7,994 nt of DNA from Pyrinomonadaceae bacterium (GTDB lineage: Bacteria; Acidobacteriota; Blastocatellia; Pyrinomonadales; Pyrinomonadaceae). Below the pieces are notes generated by a model that worked only from the letters and a program-made list of their open reading frames with translations, was not told the DNA's origin and did not search any database. The stretch spans positions 1-7,994 of the forward strand of contig JACCTF010000727.1 in the NCBI GenBank assembly GCA_013812565.1, in the 5' to 3' direction. Positions 1-7,069 of this stretch are shown piece by piece; positions within the stretch are counted from its first letter, which is position 1; each line of letters starts with the position of its first letter. The position numbers were made by a program, and so were the translations under genes.

Positions 1-1259
1 GGGCTTCGGTAAAGGATCGCATCGGGATCGCCATGATCGAGGCGGCGGAGCGGGACAACCTGCTGAAGTCCGGCGGGACGATCATCGAAGCGACATCCGG
101 TAACACCGGGATCGGTCTCGCCCTCGCCGCCGCCGTTAGGGGATACCGCTGCATCTTTGTGATGACTGACAAATCTGCGGTCGAGAAGGTACGCTACCTC
201 AAGGCGCTCGGGGCTGATGTCGTGGTCGCTCCGGCTTCGGCTAAACCCGGAACGCCCGATCACTACGTTAGCATCGCTAAACGTATTGCCGCCGAGACGC
301 CGAACTCGTTCTATCCCGACCAGTATTCTCATCCCGCAAACCCCGCGGCGCATTACCGCACAACCGGCCCCGAACTCTGGGAGCAAACCGAAGGCAAGAT
401 CACGCACTTTGTCGCAGGGCTAGGAACGGGCGGAACTATCTCCGGCGTGGGGCGTTTCCTGAAGGAGAAGCATTCGGGCATCAAAATCATCGGTGCCGAC
501 CCGTACGGGTCTGTCTTCAAAACATATAAGGAGACCGGAAAGCTCACGGAAGCGACGCCTTACCTGGTCGAAGGAATCGGACAAGAGATCATACCGGCGA
601 ATGTGCACATCAAGTACGTCGATGAGATTATCAATGTCACTGATCGCGAGTCGTTCGACTTATCACGGCAGCTTGGCCGCCTTGAGGGGATTTTCTGCGG
701 CGCTTCGACAGGGACAAACTTGGCGGCAGCTCTGCGCGTCGCACGCGGTCTGGACGAAAGCGGAATAGTCGTCTTCATCGTGTGCGATACCGGCGAGCAC
801 TACTTGAGTAAACATCACTCCGACGAGTGGATGAAGGAAAAGCGACTGCTCGAACCGCGGCGAATCACGGCTGGCCTGATTAGCAAAACCAAGGGTCGGT
901 ATGCTCCTGATTCGCTAATTTCGGCGACACCGAACGACCGCGTTGCGGATGCGCTGGCAAAGATGAATGAGCTTGGTCTGACACAGATACCTGTGCTCGA
1001 GGATGATCGGTCAATCGGCTCGCTACGCGAAAGCCGCGTGCTGGCGAAGGCTCTAGCCAATCGCGAACTGCTGGAGTCGTCCGTTAGCGAAGTGATGGAG
1101 GCGAGCGTCCCCGTAGTGGACGCTGACGCCAGCGCAAGCGAGGTGCTGCAACAACTTCAGTCGAGTTCCGCGGTGTTGGTCGAAGAGTATGGACGCATCA
1201 TCGGTATCATCACCCGCCACGATGTACTCGACACACCAGCAGTCAACTCGCACGGTTAA
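1..1259 (+). CDS. cbs: Cystathionine beta-synthase, 5'-truncated by the window edge
   Basis: A PLP-dependent fold-type II enzyme that condenses serine (or O-acetylserine) with homocysteine in cytoplasmic sulfur amino acid metabolism. The frame stays open upstream of the first ATG at 33 and encodes [11 protein letters not shown]. The PLP-binding lysine of the SVKDR motif is therefore at bases 12-14, and the true start lies left of the window, probably some tens of codons away. Counting from the ATG at 33, TSGNTG (residues 21-26) is the substrate-carboxylate loop and GLGTGGT (about 129-135) is the phosphate-binding glycine loop. YLVEGIG and [12 protein letters not shown] are typical of CBS rather than plain cysteine synthase. 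The C-terminus (about residues 285-405) carries two CBS domains, the regulatory module that binds adenosyl ligands in some family members. A cysteine synthase with added CBS domains is the main alternative. Nothing links it to the neighbouring sugar genes. Confidence 0.93.
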   Translation, partial: ASVKDRIGIAMIEAAERDNLLKSGGTIIEATSGNTGIGLALAAAVRGYRCIFVMTDKSAVEKVRYLKALGADVVVAPASAKPGTPDHYVSIAKRIAAETPNSFYPDQYSHPANPAAHYRTTGPELWEQTEGKITHFVAGLGTGGTISGVGRFLKEKHSGIKIIGADPYGSVFKTYKETGKLTEATPYLVEGIGQEIIPANVHIKYVDEIINVTDRESFDLSRQLGRLEGIFCGASTGTNLAAALRVARGLDESGIVVFIVCDTGEHYLSKHHSDEWMKEKRLLEPRRITAGLISKTKGRYAPDSLISATPNDRVADALAKMNELGLTQIPVLEDDRSIGSLRESRVLAKALANRELLESSVSEVMEASVPVVDADASASEVLQQLQSSSAVLVEEYGRIIGIITRHDVLDTPAVNSHG

Positions 1260-1330
1260 TTTCCTACGTTCAAATAGTATTCAGTTGCGGTAAAGATGAT
1301 AAGTCAGAGTTAATCACCACCAAATCTGAA

Positions 1331-1371
1331 CGACGGATTTCGTCGGAGATAGCTGATGCTAATCAGCTATC
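1331..1371 (+). terminator. Tandem hairpins downstream of cbs; terminator or operator
   Basis: The first hairpin pairs CGACG (1331-1335) with CGTCG (1341-1345) around a 5-nt loop. Two bases later, GATAGCTGAT (1348-1357) pairs perfectly with ATCAGCTATC (1362-1371) around the 4-nt loop GCTA. They begin 71 nt after the cbs stop codon. No T-tract follows, so this is not a canonical intrinsic terminator. The perfect 10-bp arms could equally be a binding site for a dimeric regulator upstream of the following operon. The inverted repeats are seen directly; the function is inferred. Confidence 0.4.
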
Positions 1372-1453
1372 ATGACCGTTTCATTGTCGCATGCCGGTAT
1401 AAGGTAATCCATTAGTGCATGGCCGACGCGACGTTTCCAAGAGGGGGCGAACC

Positions 1454-1481
1454 GTGACTTGCTGCACCTGGGAAGTATAAT
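1454..1481 (+). promoter_or_regulatory. Candidate sigma-70-type promoter for the NagB-like operon
   Basis: GTGACT (1454-1459, 4 of 6 to TTGACA) is separated by 16 nt from a perfect TATAAT (1476-1481). Transcription would start near 1488, giving a leader of about 124 nt before the ATG at 1612. It is the best promoter-like pair in this gap. The -10 box is strong and the -35 box only fair. Confidence 0.45.
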
Positions 1482-1596
1482 TTCAATTACACGCTTGAGG
1501 GATTCATCTTGGATCAACATTCTGGAAATAGTTGTTGTGCTTCTACCTGAGGCGCGATTGTCCTGATTGATGATGCAGCTTTATAAGAAGGATTAC

Positions 1597-1603
1597 AGGA
1601 GGG
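1597..1603 (+). promoter_or_regulatory. Ribosome binding site that fixes the NagB-like start
   Basis: AGGAGGG ends exactly 8 nt before the ATG at 1612. This near-consensus Shine-Dalgarno site favours 1612 over the in-frame TTG/ATG codons at 1567-1575. Those earlier codons lack a comparable site and would place the Shine-Dalgarno inside the gene. Confidence 0.85.
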
Positions 1604-1611
1604 AAACTTTA

Positions 1612-2565
1612 ATGATCAGTTTGCTCTCAACTCTAAAGGGTTCGCTACTTGAATCATTCTTCCCCGCGGCGTGGGACCTGGCCCGATGGGATGCCTGTGT
1701 CGCAGATGACCCCGCTACAATCTTTGATCGCCAAGAGCATTGGCACGCAGACTTCTCGCTTCGTATGGCCGAATCAGTCGCAGACTTTGATGTTATGCTC
1801 GGGCACGAACTCGCCGCAGAGATACAACGTTGTCGCCGGGCGGGGCGCAAACTGGCCTTGATTCTGCCCGCCGGGCCAATGGGTATGTACCGTTGGACCA
1901 CCTACTTTTTACGCGAATGGGCTATCAAGTGTGATCACATTACCGGTTTTAATATGGACGAATGGAGCGATGCAGACGGCAACACACTGCCGAGCGATCA
2001 TCCCGGCGCGTTTCAGAGAGCGATGGAGAATGCATTCTATGATCCCTTAGGCGATGCCACTGTACCAACCACACAGCGTTTCTTTGCCACCAGAGAGATG
2101 CTCGGTGAGTACCCCGAGCGCATCGCCGCCCTGCGTGCCGATGGTGCCAAACTGGTTGTTGTCTATGGCATCGGACGCGCCTGCCACATCGCCTTTTGGG
2201 AACCTCACTTTGGAGTAGAGTTCAGCGGCGACGACGAATGGCGTCAGCAAACTCATCGTTTGGGGGCGCCCCTTCATCCTCTGACAATCGAGCAGAACGC
2301 CATCACCAGTTTCAAAAGCAGAACGACTCTGGTGCCCGCGTTTGCCAACACAATCGGTCCGGCTTTATTTACAGAAGCGGATTACGCAATCGGAGGCGCG
2401 GACGGCGAGCTTGGGCGCGGGATGCAGTGGCAGGGTTTATCCTTGTGGGTGACGCTTCGTCATCCTACCACTCGACATATTCCTTCCACCTGGATGCCTC
2501 TCCAACCGGGCGTGCTCTATTTTACGAGGGGATTAGCTGGCCCACTGGTTCCCGAGGTTAACTGA
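1612..2565 (+). CDS. NagB-like (glucosamine-6-phosphate deaminase/6-phosphogluconolactonase superfamily) protein
   Basis: This 317-residue cytoplasmic protein is somewhat longer than classical NagB (about 266). Residues 112-118 (GFNMDEW) match the NagB GFNMDEY motif, whose aspartate (Asp72 in E. coli) is the general base; here it is D116. Residues 186-198 match the second NagB motif, G-V-G-x-D-G-H-I-A-F-N-E-P, but read [13 protein letters not shown]. His143 and Glu148 are kept (H192, E197), while the Asp141 position is alanine (A190) and the asparagine before the glutamate is tryptophan. The usual substrate loop (LPTGxTP type) reads LPAGPMGMY at 85-93. In the C-terminal part, where NagB has its phosphate-binding Lys208, I see no lysine. 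I therefore infer a sugar isomerase/deaminase acting on something other than glucosamine-6-phosphate. It is the first gene of a three-gene operon and its stop overlaps the next ATG. Alignments are by eye. Confidence 0.8.
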   Translation: MISLLSTLKGSLLESFFPAAWDLARWDACVADDPATIFDRQEHWHADFSLRMAESVADFDVMLGHELAAEIQRCRRAGRKLALILPAGPMGMYRWTTYFLREWAIKCDHITGFNMDEWSDADGNTLPSDHPGAFQRAMENAFYDPLGDATVPTTQRFFATREMLGEYPERIAALRADGAKLVVVYGIGRACHIAFWEPHFGVEFSGDDEWRQQTHRLGAPLHPLTIEQNAITSFKSRTTLVPAFANTIGPALFTEADYAIGGADGELGRGMQWQGLSLWVTLRHPTTRHIPSTWMPLQPGVLYFTRGLAGPLVPEVN

Positions 2566-3356
2566 TGAACCAGAAGACACAAGCTCCGCGGCTGCTTGCG
2601 GCGATGTCTCACCCGGACGATGTTGAGATACTAATTGGCGGAACCTTGTTTCACTTGAAAGACCTGGGCTGGGAACTCGGCATCGTCACAATGACCAGGG
2701 GTGATTGTGGTTCAACAACGCATTCCAAAGAAGAGATTTCGCGCATCCGTTATCAAGAAGCGAAAGCCGGCGCAGATTACTTGGGAGCTTGGTACGCGTG
2801 CGTCGGATTGAGCGACGTTGAGATCTTCGCAAACGCCGAGAATCTGCGCCGAGTTGTGGAGACACTCCGCGCCTTTGACCCTGACATTGTGATCACACAC
2901 TCTCCTGTAGACTACATGCTCGATCATGAAGAGACCTCGCGGCTAGTCCGCGCCGCAACCTTTGCCATCGCCATGCCTCTTTATCAAACACGCCAGGTTC
3001 CGCCAACCCCAATCGCGAGGACAACGCCAGCGCTTTATTATGCCGACCCGGTGGAAGGAATGGATTCGATGGGGCAGCGGATGTGGCCGCAATTCTATGT
3101 TGACATCACTAAACAGTTGGATCAAAAGCGCCGGATGTTGAGGTGCCACGAATCGCAACGCGGCTGGCTACGTGACCATCATGGGATCGATGAGTACCTT
3201 GATCGGATGACAATCTGGGCTGCGCGATATGGAGGGGAATGCGGCTTCGCATATGCCGAAGGGTTGCGCCAGCATCTGGGACACGGTTATAAACATGAGC
3301 GATTGCTACAAACCGCTTTGAGTTCATACGTTCATATCCGAGAGGCAAAGCGTTAG
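2565..3356 (+). CDS. PIG-L (LmbE) family zinc-dependent N-deacetylase
   Basis: This 263-residue cytoplasmic protein has the usual size and motifs of PIG-L enzymes, which remove acetyl groups from N-acetylglucosamine-type sugars and conjugates (as in MshB and BshB). Residues 15-21, SHPDDVE, are the AHPDDxE signature. H16 and D19 would bind zinc and D18 would be the catalytic base. H121 in the LDH segment (119-121) supplies the third zinc ligand. TRGDCGS (44-50) and the stretch [16 protein letters not shown] (59-74) are typical of the family. The ATG overlaps the TGA of the NagB-like gene by one base (TGATG), with GAGG at 2554-2557, so the two proteins are probably translationally coupled. A Gfo/Idh/MocA gene follows 29 nt downstream. 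The true substrate is unknown; an N-acetylated sugar or glycoside is the most likely. Confidence 0.9.
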   Translation: MNQKTQAPRLLAAMSHPDDVEILIGGTLFHLKDLGWELGIVTMTRGDCGSTTHSKEEISRIRYQEAKAGADYLGAWYACVGLSDVEIFANAENLRRVVETLRAFDPDIVITHSPVDYMLDHEETSRLVRAATFAIAMPLYQTRQVPPTPIARTTPALYYADPVEGMDSMGQRMWPQFYVDITKQLDQKRRMLRCHESQRGWLRDHHGIDEYLDRMTIWAARYGGECGFAYAEGLRQHLGHGYKHERLLQTALSSYVHIREAKR

Positions 3357-3370
3357 CAAAAACTTTGACG

Positions 3371-3377
3371 AGAGGAG
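3371..3377 (+). promoter_or_regulatory. Ribosome binding site that fixes the oxidoreductase start
   Basis: AGAGGAG ends 8 nt before the ATG at 3386. The alternative in-frame TTG at 3365 lies upstream of this site and would put it inside the coding sequence, so 3386 is preferred. Confidence 0.8.
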
Positions 3378-3385
3378 CAGCGAAG

Positions 3386-4426
3386 ATGAATGACTTAAGC
3401 ATCGGCATCGTTGGATTAGGTTGGGTCGCAGGGGCGCACATCGAAGCATTCAAAAAAGTTGAGGGTGCGCGGGTGACGGCAGTTTGTTCTCGTCGTGAAC
3501 TCGACGGAGCGCAACTAGAGCGTCAGTACGGGTTGCCACTGAAGAGTTTTCAGGATTATACGGCGATGCTGGGTGATCCAGAGATTGATGTCATTGACAT
3601 CTGCACCCCACATCCGCTTCATCCCGAACAAGCAATTGCCGCTGCACAAGCAGGCAAGCACTTAATTATTGAGAAGCCCATATCGCTGACATTTGAAGAC
3701 GCTAAACGCATGCGCGCGGCGATCCGCGAGGCGGGTGTCAAGACTTGCGTATGTTTCGAAGTGCGTTACAGCCAGCATGGAACGCTCATTCGTTCGACCA
3801 TCGACCAGGGGCTGCTGGGGAACCTGCACTATGGAGAGGTGGATTACTATCACGGAATCGGGCCGTGGTACGGTCAGTTCGGATGGAACGTTAAAAAAGA
3901 GCTAGGGGGCAGCAGTCTCTTAACCGCCGGTTGCCACGCGCTCGACTTATTACTCTTCTACATGGATTCGGAAGTGGAAGAAGTGACCAGCTATAGCACA
4001 CGGACTAAGAGTTCTACATTCGAACCCTACGAGTACGACACTACTTCTGTCACCATACTGAAATTCAAAGACGGAAAGATCGGTAAAGTAGCTTCAGTCG
4101 TGGATTGCTTCCAGCCATACTATTTTCACATTCATCTTGTCGGAAGCGAGGGAAGCTTGCTGGATAATCGCATTTACAGCGAGCGGCTCAAAGGCTTGAC
4201 TAAGAAGCGATGGAGCACTTTGGAAACACCGCTGATCGATTCCGGCGACGTCGCGGACCATCCGTATCAACCGCAGTTTCAGGCTTTTATTGACAGTGTG
4301 AAAAAGAATGAACCCATGCCGCTCACCGATTTTGATAGTGCGTTCGAGACGCACCGGGTGATCTTTGCCGCCGATCTTTCGGCAGCCGAAGGACGACCCG
4401 TGAAACTGTCGGAACTCGCGACGTAA
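3386..4426 (+). CDS. Gfo/Idh/MocA family NAD(P)-dependent oxidoreductase
   Basis: This 346-residue cytoplasmic dehydrogenase has the standard length of the family. Residues 7-16, [10 protein letters not shown], form the N-terminal Rossmann dinucleotide loop. EKP (96-98) contains the lysine typical of the family active site. [14 protein letters not shown] (174-187) is the GG-x-L-x-x-x-G-x-H-x-x-D motif, with H184 and D187 as the expected catalytic and substrate-binding residues. No signal peptide or Tat motif is present. Members oxidise or reduce a hydroxyl of sugars, inositols, amino sugars or glycosides, often passing through a 3-keto intermediate; the substrate cannot be read from sequence. 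As the last gene of the NagB-like/PIG-L operon it probably acts on the same amino-sugar-type compound. The gene ends 162 nt from a convergent gene, in a hairpin-rich spacer. Confidence 0.92.
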   Translation: MNDLSIGIVGLGWVAGAHIEAFKKVEGARVTAVCSRRELDGAQLERQYGLPLKSFQDYTAMLGDPEIDVIDICTPHPLHPEQAIAAAQAGKHLIIEKPISLTFEDAKRMRAAIREAGVKTCVCFEVRYSQHGTLIRSTIDQGLLGNLHYGEVDYYHGIGPWYGQFGWNVKKELGGSSLLTAGCHALDLLLFYMDSEVEEVTSYSTRTKSSTFEPYEYDTTSVTILKFKDGKIGKVASVVDCFQPYYFHIHLVGSEGSLLDNRIYSERLKGLTKKRWSTLETPLIDSGDVADHPYQPQFQAFIDSVKKNEPMPLTDFDSAFETHRVIFAADLSAAEGRPVKLSELAT

Positions 4427-4481
4427 TTCTGCTTCGCGTTCGTAGTACCGACGCTAGTTCAACGGCATGTAGTTAAGGAAT

Positions 4482-4558
4482 GTGGCACAAGGGTGCCATC
4501 TTCTGACGGTTGAAGCCGATGCCCGTCGGGCCAGCGCAAGATAAAATCTTGCGCCACT
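4482..4558. repeat. REP/MITE-like hairpin cluster between convergent genes
   Basis: Three hairpins lie in 77 nt. TGGCAC (4483-4488) pairs with GTGCCA (4493-4498); GCCC (4521-4524) pairs with GGGC (4528-4531); GCGCAAGAT (4534-4542) pairs perfectly with ATCTTGCGC (4546-4554) around AAA. The outer ends, GTGGCAC (4482-4488) and GCGCCAC (4551-4557), are 6-of-7 inverted repeats of each other, as in small palindromic repeat elements. The block sits between two converging stop codons (4426 plus, 4591 minus), where it could also act as a bidirectional terminator, although no T-tract is present. Calling it a dispersed repeat is inference, since only one copy is in the window. Confidence 0.5.
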
Positions 4559-4588
4559 ATCTTAATGCCATTGGACTTTAGTCGGTCT

Positions 4589-5701
4589 TCATCTGCCGTG
4601 CATTACCCGCCTGAAGGCGGCACTACTAATTTTCTTTCTCTTGAATGCTACAGCTTTCTTTCTCACTGTTGAGGAAGGAGCGGGTAGCGGCACACCGGCG
4701 GCGACGGGCGTGCCGAAGTTCGGCATGCCGTCGGCGTTCCAAGTGAAACGCTGTGCTCGCGGCGAGCGTTGACGGCCGCACCCTAGAGCGGGTTGTGGGT
4801 TAGCGTGGTAGAGAATCCAATCCTCCGCGCCGTCCGGCGACTTGAAGAACGAGTTATGTCCGGCCCCGTGGGTGCCCGGGACGTTCGCCGCTTTGAAGAC
4901 CGGCTGCGGAATTTTTCTCCACGACGCGGGTTCGAGCAAATCCGCAGCATCGTCGGCATAAATCATGCCGAGGGCATAGCTCTCCGTCCAGCATCCGCTC
5001 GCCGAGTAGATCATGAAGATTCGTCTGCCGTGCTTTAGCGGCTGCGGTCCTTCGTTGACATCGATATGCGGCTTATCGTCAATGCCCGGCTTAGGGATGT
5101 CGCCGATTTTCTCCCAGTCATAAGTGGGGGTCGAGATCCGCACGCGCTTACCCGTCGCCGTCCACGGGTTTGTGAGCCGGCACAGGAAGATGTCTTGGCG
5201 ACCGTTCTCGTCGCCCTCCCAGCCTGACCACACCAAGTAGAGTTGTCCCCGATGCTCGAAGACCGTGCCGTCAATCGCCCACTTATCATCCGGGGTAACG
5301 ATCTGCCCTTTCATCTTCCATGAGCCTTGCAGCGGATCGCGCGCGGAGTTTTCCAAAACCCAGAGGCGGTGGTTGCGATTTCTGCCATCATCCGCGGCGA
5401 AGTAGAAGTACCATTTGCCGTTGATGTAATGCAGTTCGGGTGCCCAGATGTCTTTCGAGTACGGTCCTGCAGTGGGCGGCGTCCAGACCACCTTCTTCTC
5501 GGCGCGTGCAAGGTCGGCGAGGCTTCGCGTCTTCCATAGCATCAGGTTCCTGCCCGTCGTGTGTGTGTAATAGTAGTAGCCGTCTTTGTAGACGCTCCAC
5601 GGGTCGGCTCCTGCCGGGAGCAGAGGGTTGATCAGAGTTCCGTTCTGTCCGTAGCTTAGCAATGGACAGAAGAGCAAGATCAGGAGTGCCGTTCGCTTCA
5701 T
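4589..5701 (-). CDS. Exported glycoside hydrolase family 43 enzyme (arabinofuranosidase/xylosidase-like)
   Basis: This 370-residue protein begins with a signal peptide (MKRTALLILLFCPLLSYGQ, likely cut near residue 18-19), so it acts in the periplasm or outside the cell. The GH43 five-bladed beta-propeller residues are visible: D33 in GADPW (general base), D144 in AIDGTVF (pKa modulator) and E217 in VNEGP (general acid). Aromatic repeats such as WAPELHYINGKWYFYFAADD (86-105) and GHNSFFKSPDG (281-291) are typical of the alpha-L-arabinofuranosidase-like branch. Arabinose- or xylose-containing plant polymers are the likely substrate. AAGGA at 5710-5714 (minus strand) is 8 nt from the ATG. It lies 25 nt downstream of the SGNH esterase gene, as one operon. 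Oddly, the protein ends in a lysine/arginine-rich tail of about 27 residues (344-370), with a hairpin sequence under its last codons. Confidence 0.9.
   Translation of the reverse strand: MKRTALLILLFCPLLSYGQNGTLINPLLPAGADPWSVYKDGYYYYTHTTGRNLMLWKTRSLADLARAEKKVVWTPPTAGPYSKDIWAPELHYINGKWYFYFAADDGRNRNHRLWVLENSARDPLQGSWKMKGQIVTPDDKWAIDGTVFEHRGQLYLVWSGWEGDENGRQDIFLCRLTNPWTATGKRVRISTPTYDWEKIGDIPKPGIDDKPHIDVNEGPQPLKHGRRIFMIYSASGCWTESYALGMIYADDAADLLEPASWRKIPQPVFKAANVPGTHGAGHNSFFKSPDGAEDWILYHANPQPALGCGRQRSPRAQRFTWNADGMPNFGTPVAAGVPLPAPSSTVRKKAVAFKRKKISSAAFRRVMHGR
4607..4620. repeat. Short GC-rich hairpin inside the 3' end of the GH43 gene
   Basis: CCGCC (4607-4611) pairs with GGCGG (4616-4620) around the loop TGAA, flanked by GTG (4598-4600) and CAC (4621-4623). 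It encodes part of the last ten residues of the GH43 tail. It may be a further unit of the hairpin-rich spacer that starts at 4482, or a transcription-attenuating structure at the gene end. Only the inverted repeat is certain. Confidence 0.35.
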
Positions 5702-5726
5702 AAACTTAATCCTTACCTCGTGCTGC

Positions 5727-6440
5727 TTAGTTCTTCTTTGTCTTCAGATGTGCAGCCACAGCCGCCTGGAGCACACGATAGCCCGCCTCGTTCAAGTGCA
5801 AGCGGTCTTCGACATACAACTCGGGACGCGGTTGCCCATCAGCGCCGAGCAAGAGCGGGTAAGCGTCAAGGTAACTCAAGTGGCGGCCCTTACCATCAAT
5901 TAAAGCTTTGATGAGACTGTTCGTTTGCCGCATCTTCTCATCGAGATGCCAGCGCGCCGGGTTCGGCAGAATTGAGATGTATGTGATGTGCGTGGCGGGA
6001 AGTTGTTGGCGGATGCGTGCGATCAGTTGCTTAAAATCTTCAGCCACCCGGGCGGGCGTTTTGCCGCTCGTAATATCGTTGCCTCCGGCGTAAAGGATAA
6101 TCCTACGAGGTTTGTAAGGGATGATGATGCGATCCGCATAGCGCAGAGAATCTTCGATCTGCGAACCGCCGAAGCCACGGTTGATAACCTTCAGTTGTGG
6201 AAAATCCTGCGCCAGAGTTTTCCACAGTCGGATGGTCGAACTGCCGATAAAGAGCACTCCGTCTTTCGTTGGTGGTTGCGTCTTATCGCTGTTTTCAAAA
6301 GCCTGAATCTCTGCTTCCCAACGATCAGGCGCAGGCTGCGGCGCTGCGGCTGATTGCGCGGAGGCGTGAAGGAAGACGCAAGGCAGTAGTAAACAACTTG
6401 AAAGAATCTGTCTGAGCATCGCTTTCCTTCTAAGAAACAT
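5727..6440 (-). CDS. Exported SGNH/GDSL-family hydrolase (probable carbohydrate esterase)
   Basis: This 237-residue protein has an N-terminal signal peptide: a basic start (MFLRRKAMLR), a hydrophobic core, and a likely cut after HASA at 25-28. The four SGNH blocks are present. FIGSSTIRLW (64-73) is block I, with S68 as nucleophile and Ser in place of the usual Asp of GDS. NRGFGGSQ (87-94) is block II, AGGND (118-122) block III with N121, and EDRLHLNEAGY (211-221) block V with D212 and H215. Such proteins are serine esterases, often acetylesterases on plant polysaccharides or platelet-activating-factor acetylhydrolase-like enzymes. AGGAG at 6449-6453 (minus) is 8 nt from the ATG at 6440; it overlaps the alternative GTG at 6449, which argues against that start. 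An ATG at 6419 is also possible and would keep the signal peptide. It is the first gene of the operon with GH43, which suggests joint deacetylation and side-chain removal. Confidence 0.9.
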   Translation of the reverse strand: MFLRRKAMLRQILSSCLLLPCVFLHASAQSAAAPQPAPDRWEAEIQAFENSDKTQPPTKDGVLFIGSSTIRLWKTLAQDFPQLKVINRGFGGSQIEDSLRYADRIIIPYKPRRIILYAGGNDITSGKTPARVAEDFKQLIARIRQQLPATHITYISILPNPARWHLDEKMRQTNSLIKALIDGKGRHLSYLDAYPLLLGADGQPRPELYVEDRLHLNEAGYRVLQAAVAAHLKTKKN

Positions 6441-6448
6441 GTTGAGCA

Positions 6449-6453
6449 CTCCT
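6449..6453 (-). promoter_or_regulatory. Ribosome binding site that fixes the SGNH esterase start
   Basis: Reading the minus strand, AGGAG is followed after 8 nt by the ATG at 6440. The GTG at 6449 overlaps this site and so is unlikely to be the start. Confidence 0.75.
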
Positions 6454-7069
6454 GTTGATACATAATAGTTGGTGGTGCGAAGAGAACGGCCGCCCCGGGC
6501 GAGTTAGCAAGCCGCGTTAAGATTTTATGACTGAAATGAGAAAAGTGAAAACGGACCTCCTTTCAGATTTTCTAAAGTCTACTCGAAGAACCCTTCACTG
6601 CTCATTGAAGCTCACCTCTGATTTCCTGTTTGAACTCCGTCTTCAGTTCTTGTAGCGCCCGTCTCATCTCGCCCAATCAATCTGAAAGACCGCAACCATA
6701 GCATAATCACGCTTAAGATTCTGCGGCTTTCCCGGCTCGCGTGCTGGGGGTGAGGCTTGATCAGGTTGCGAAGAACATTTGGTAGTCCGTCGAGCGTGCG
6801 CACCTTTGATCGCTAAATCTTCCATGCGCTATCAGTGGAACTTCATACTTTACGCAACGAAGACTATTCTATTACTCGCTTGACACTATAACCGGGGCAC
6901 ACGCACTCTTAGCCGCGCCCAAAATTTCAAGCTATAGCGGGTTGCGATTGTATGCGACTTACCTTCTCTGTGCGTCATCTGTTTCTGCGGCGGTCAGGAC
7001 TTTGGTCGCATCCGAACGAGCACTGCCATAACTTAACCAGTATCTTGAACAATCGAAGACAAAGAACCT
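6454..7069. other. 616-nt intergenic region between divergent operons
   Basis: This gap separates the minus-strand esterase operon from the plus-strand dehydratase, so it should hold promoters for both. No strong promoter stands out. The nearest is TTCATA (6842-6847) and TATTCT (6865-6870), 17 nt apart and 4 of 6 at each box, on the plus strand. TTGACA at 6880-6885 has no matching -10 box. A direct repeat, TGCGATT and TGCGACT, spaced 10 bp (6943-6959), could be an operator. The minus strand carries short frames (6612-6803; 6664-6825) of unremarkable composition and without Shine-Dalgarno sites, which I do not call as genes; they could be remnants of a decayed gene. No tRNA is evident. Confidence 0.6.

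Larger units (their letters stand above)
1260..1611. other. Intergenic region between cbs and the NagB-like operon
   Basis: This 352-nt gap holds two adjacent hairpins (1331-1371), a candidate promoter (1454-1481), a possible 13-codon leader frame (1509-1550) and a strong ribosome binding site (1597-1603). I see no substantial open frame and no tRNA. Bases 1372-1450 show nothing I can name. Confidence 0.7.

Noticed and set aside
33..35. ATG at 33 as the true start of the cystathionine beta-synthase
   Set aside because: The codons before it encode the SVKDR motif with the essential PLP lysine in the same open frame, so the gene continues to the left of the window.
1567..1611. Longer NagB-like protein starting at the TTG/ATG codons from 1567
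   Set aside because: The strong AGGAGGG site at 1597-1603 with 8-nt spacing points to the ATG at 1612, and the extra 15 residues do not look like family sequence.
3365..3385. TTG start for the Gfo/Idh/MocA gene
   Set aside because: It precedes the ribosome binding site at 3371-3377, and the Rossmann motif begins at its usual distance from the ATG at 3386.
4482..4620. CRISPR array or tRNA-like structure in the hairpin-rich spacer
   Set aside because: The hairpins differ in sequence, are not regularly spaced repeats, and show no cloverleaf or anticodon arm.
6556..6564. AAAGGAGGT on the minus strand, a near-perfect Shine-Dalgarno sequence
   Set aside because: No ATG, GTG or TTG lies at a usable distance downstream on that strand, so it marks no gene start that I can support.
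6880..6892. TTGACA followed closely by TATAAC upstream of kdgD
   Set aside because: The two boxes are almost adjacent, and nothing resembling a -10 box lies 16-18 nt downstream of TTGACA, so they cannot form one promoter.
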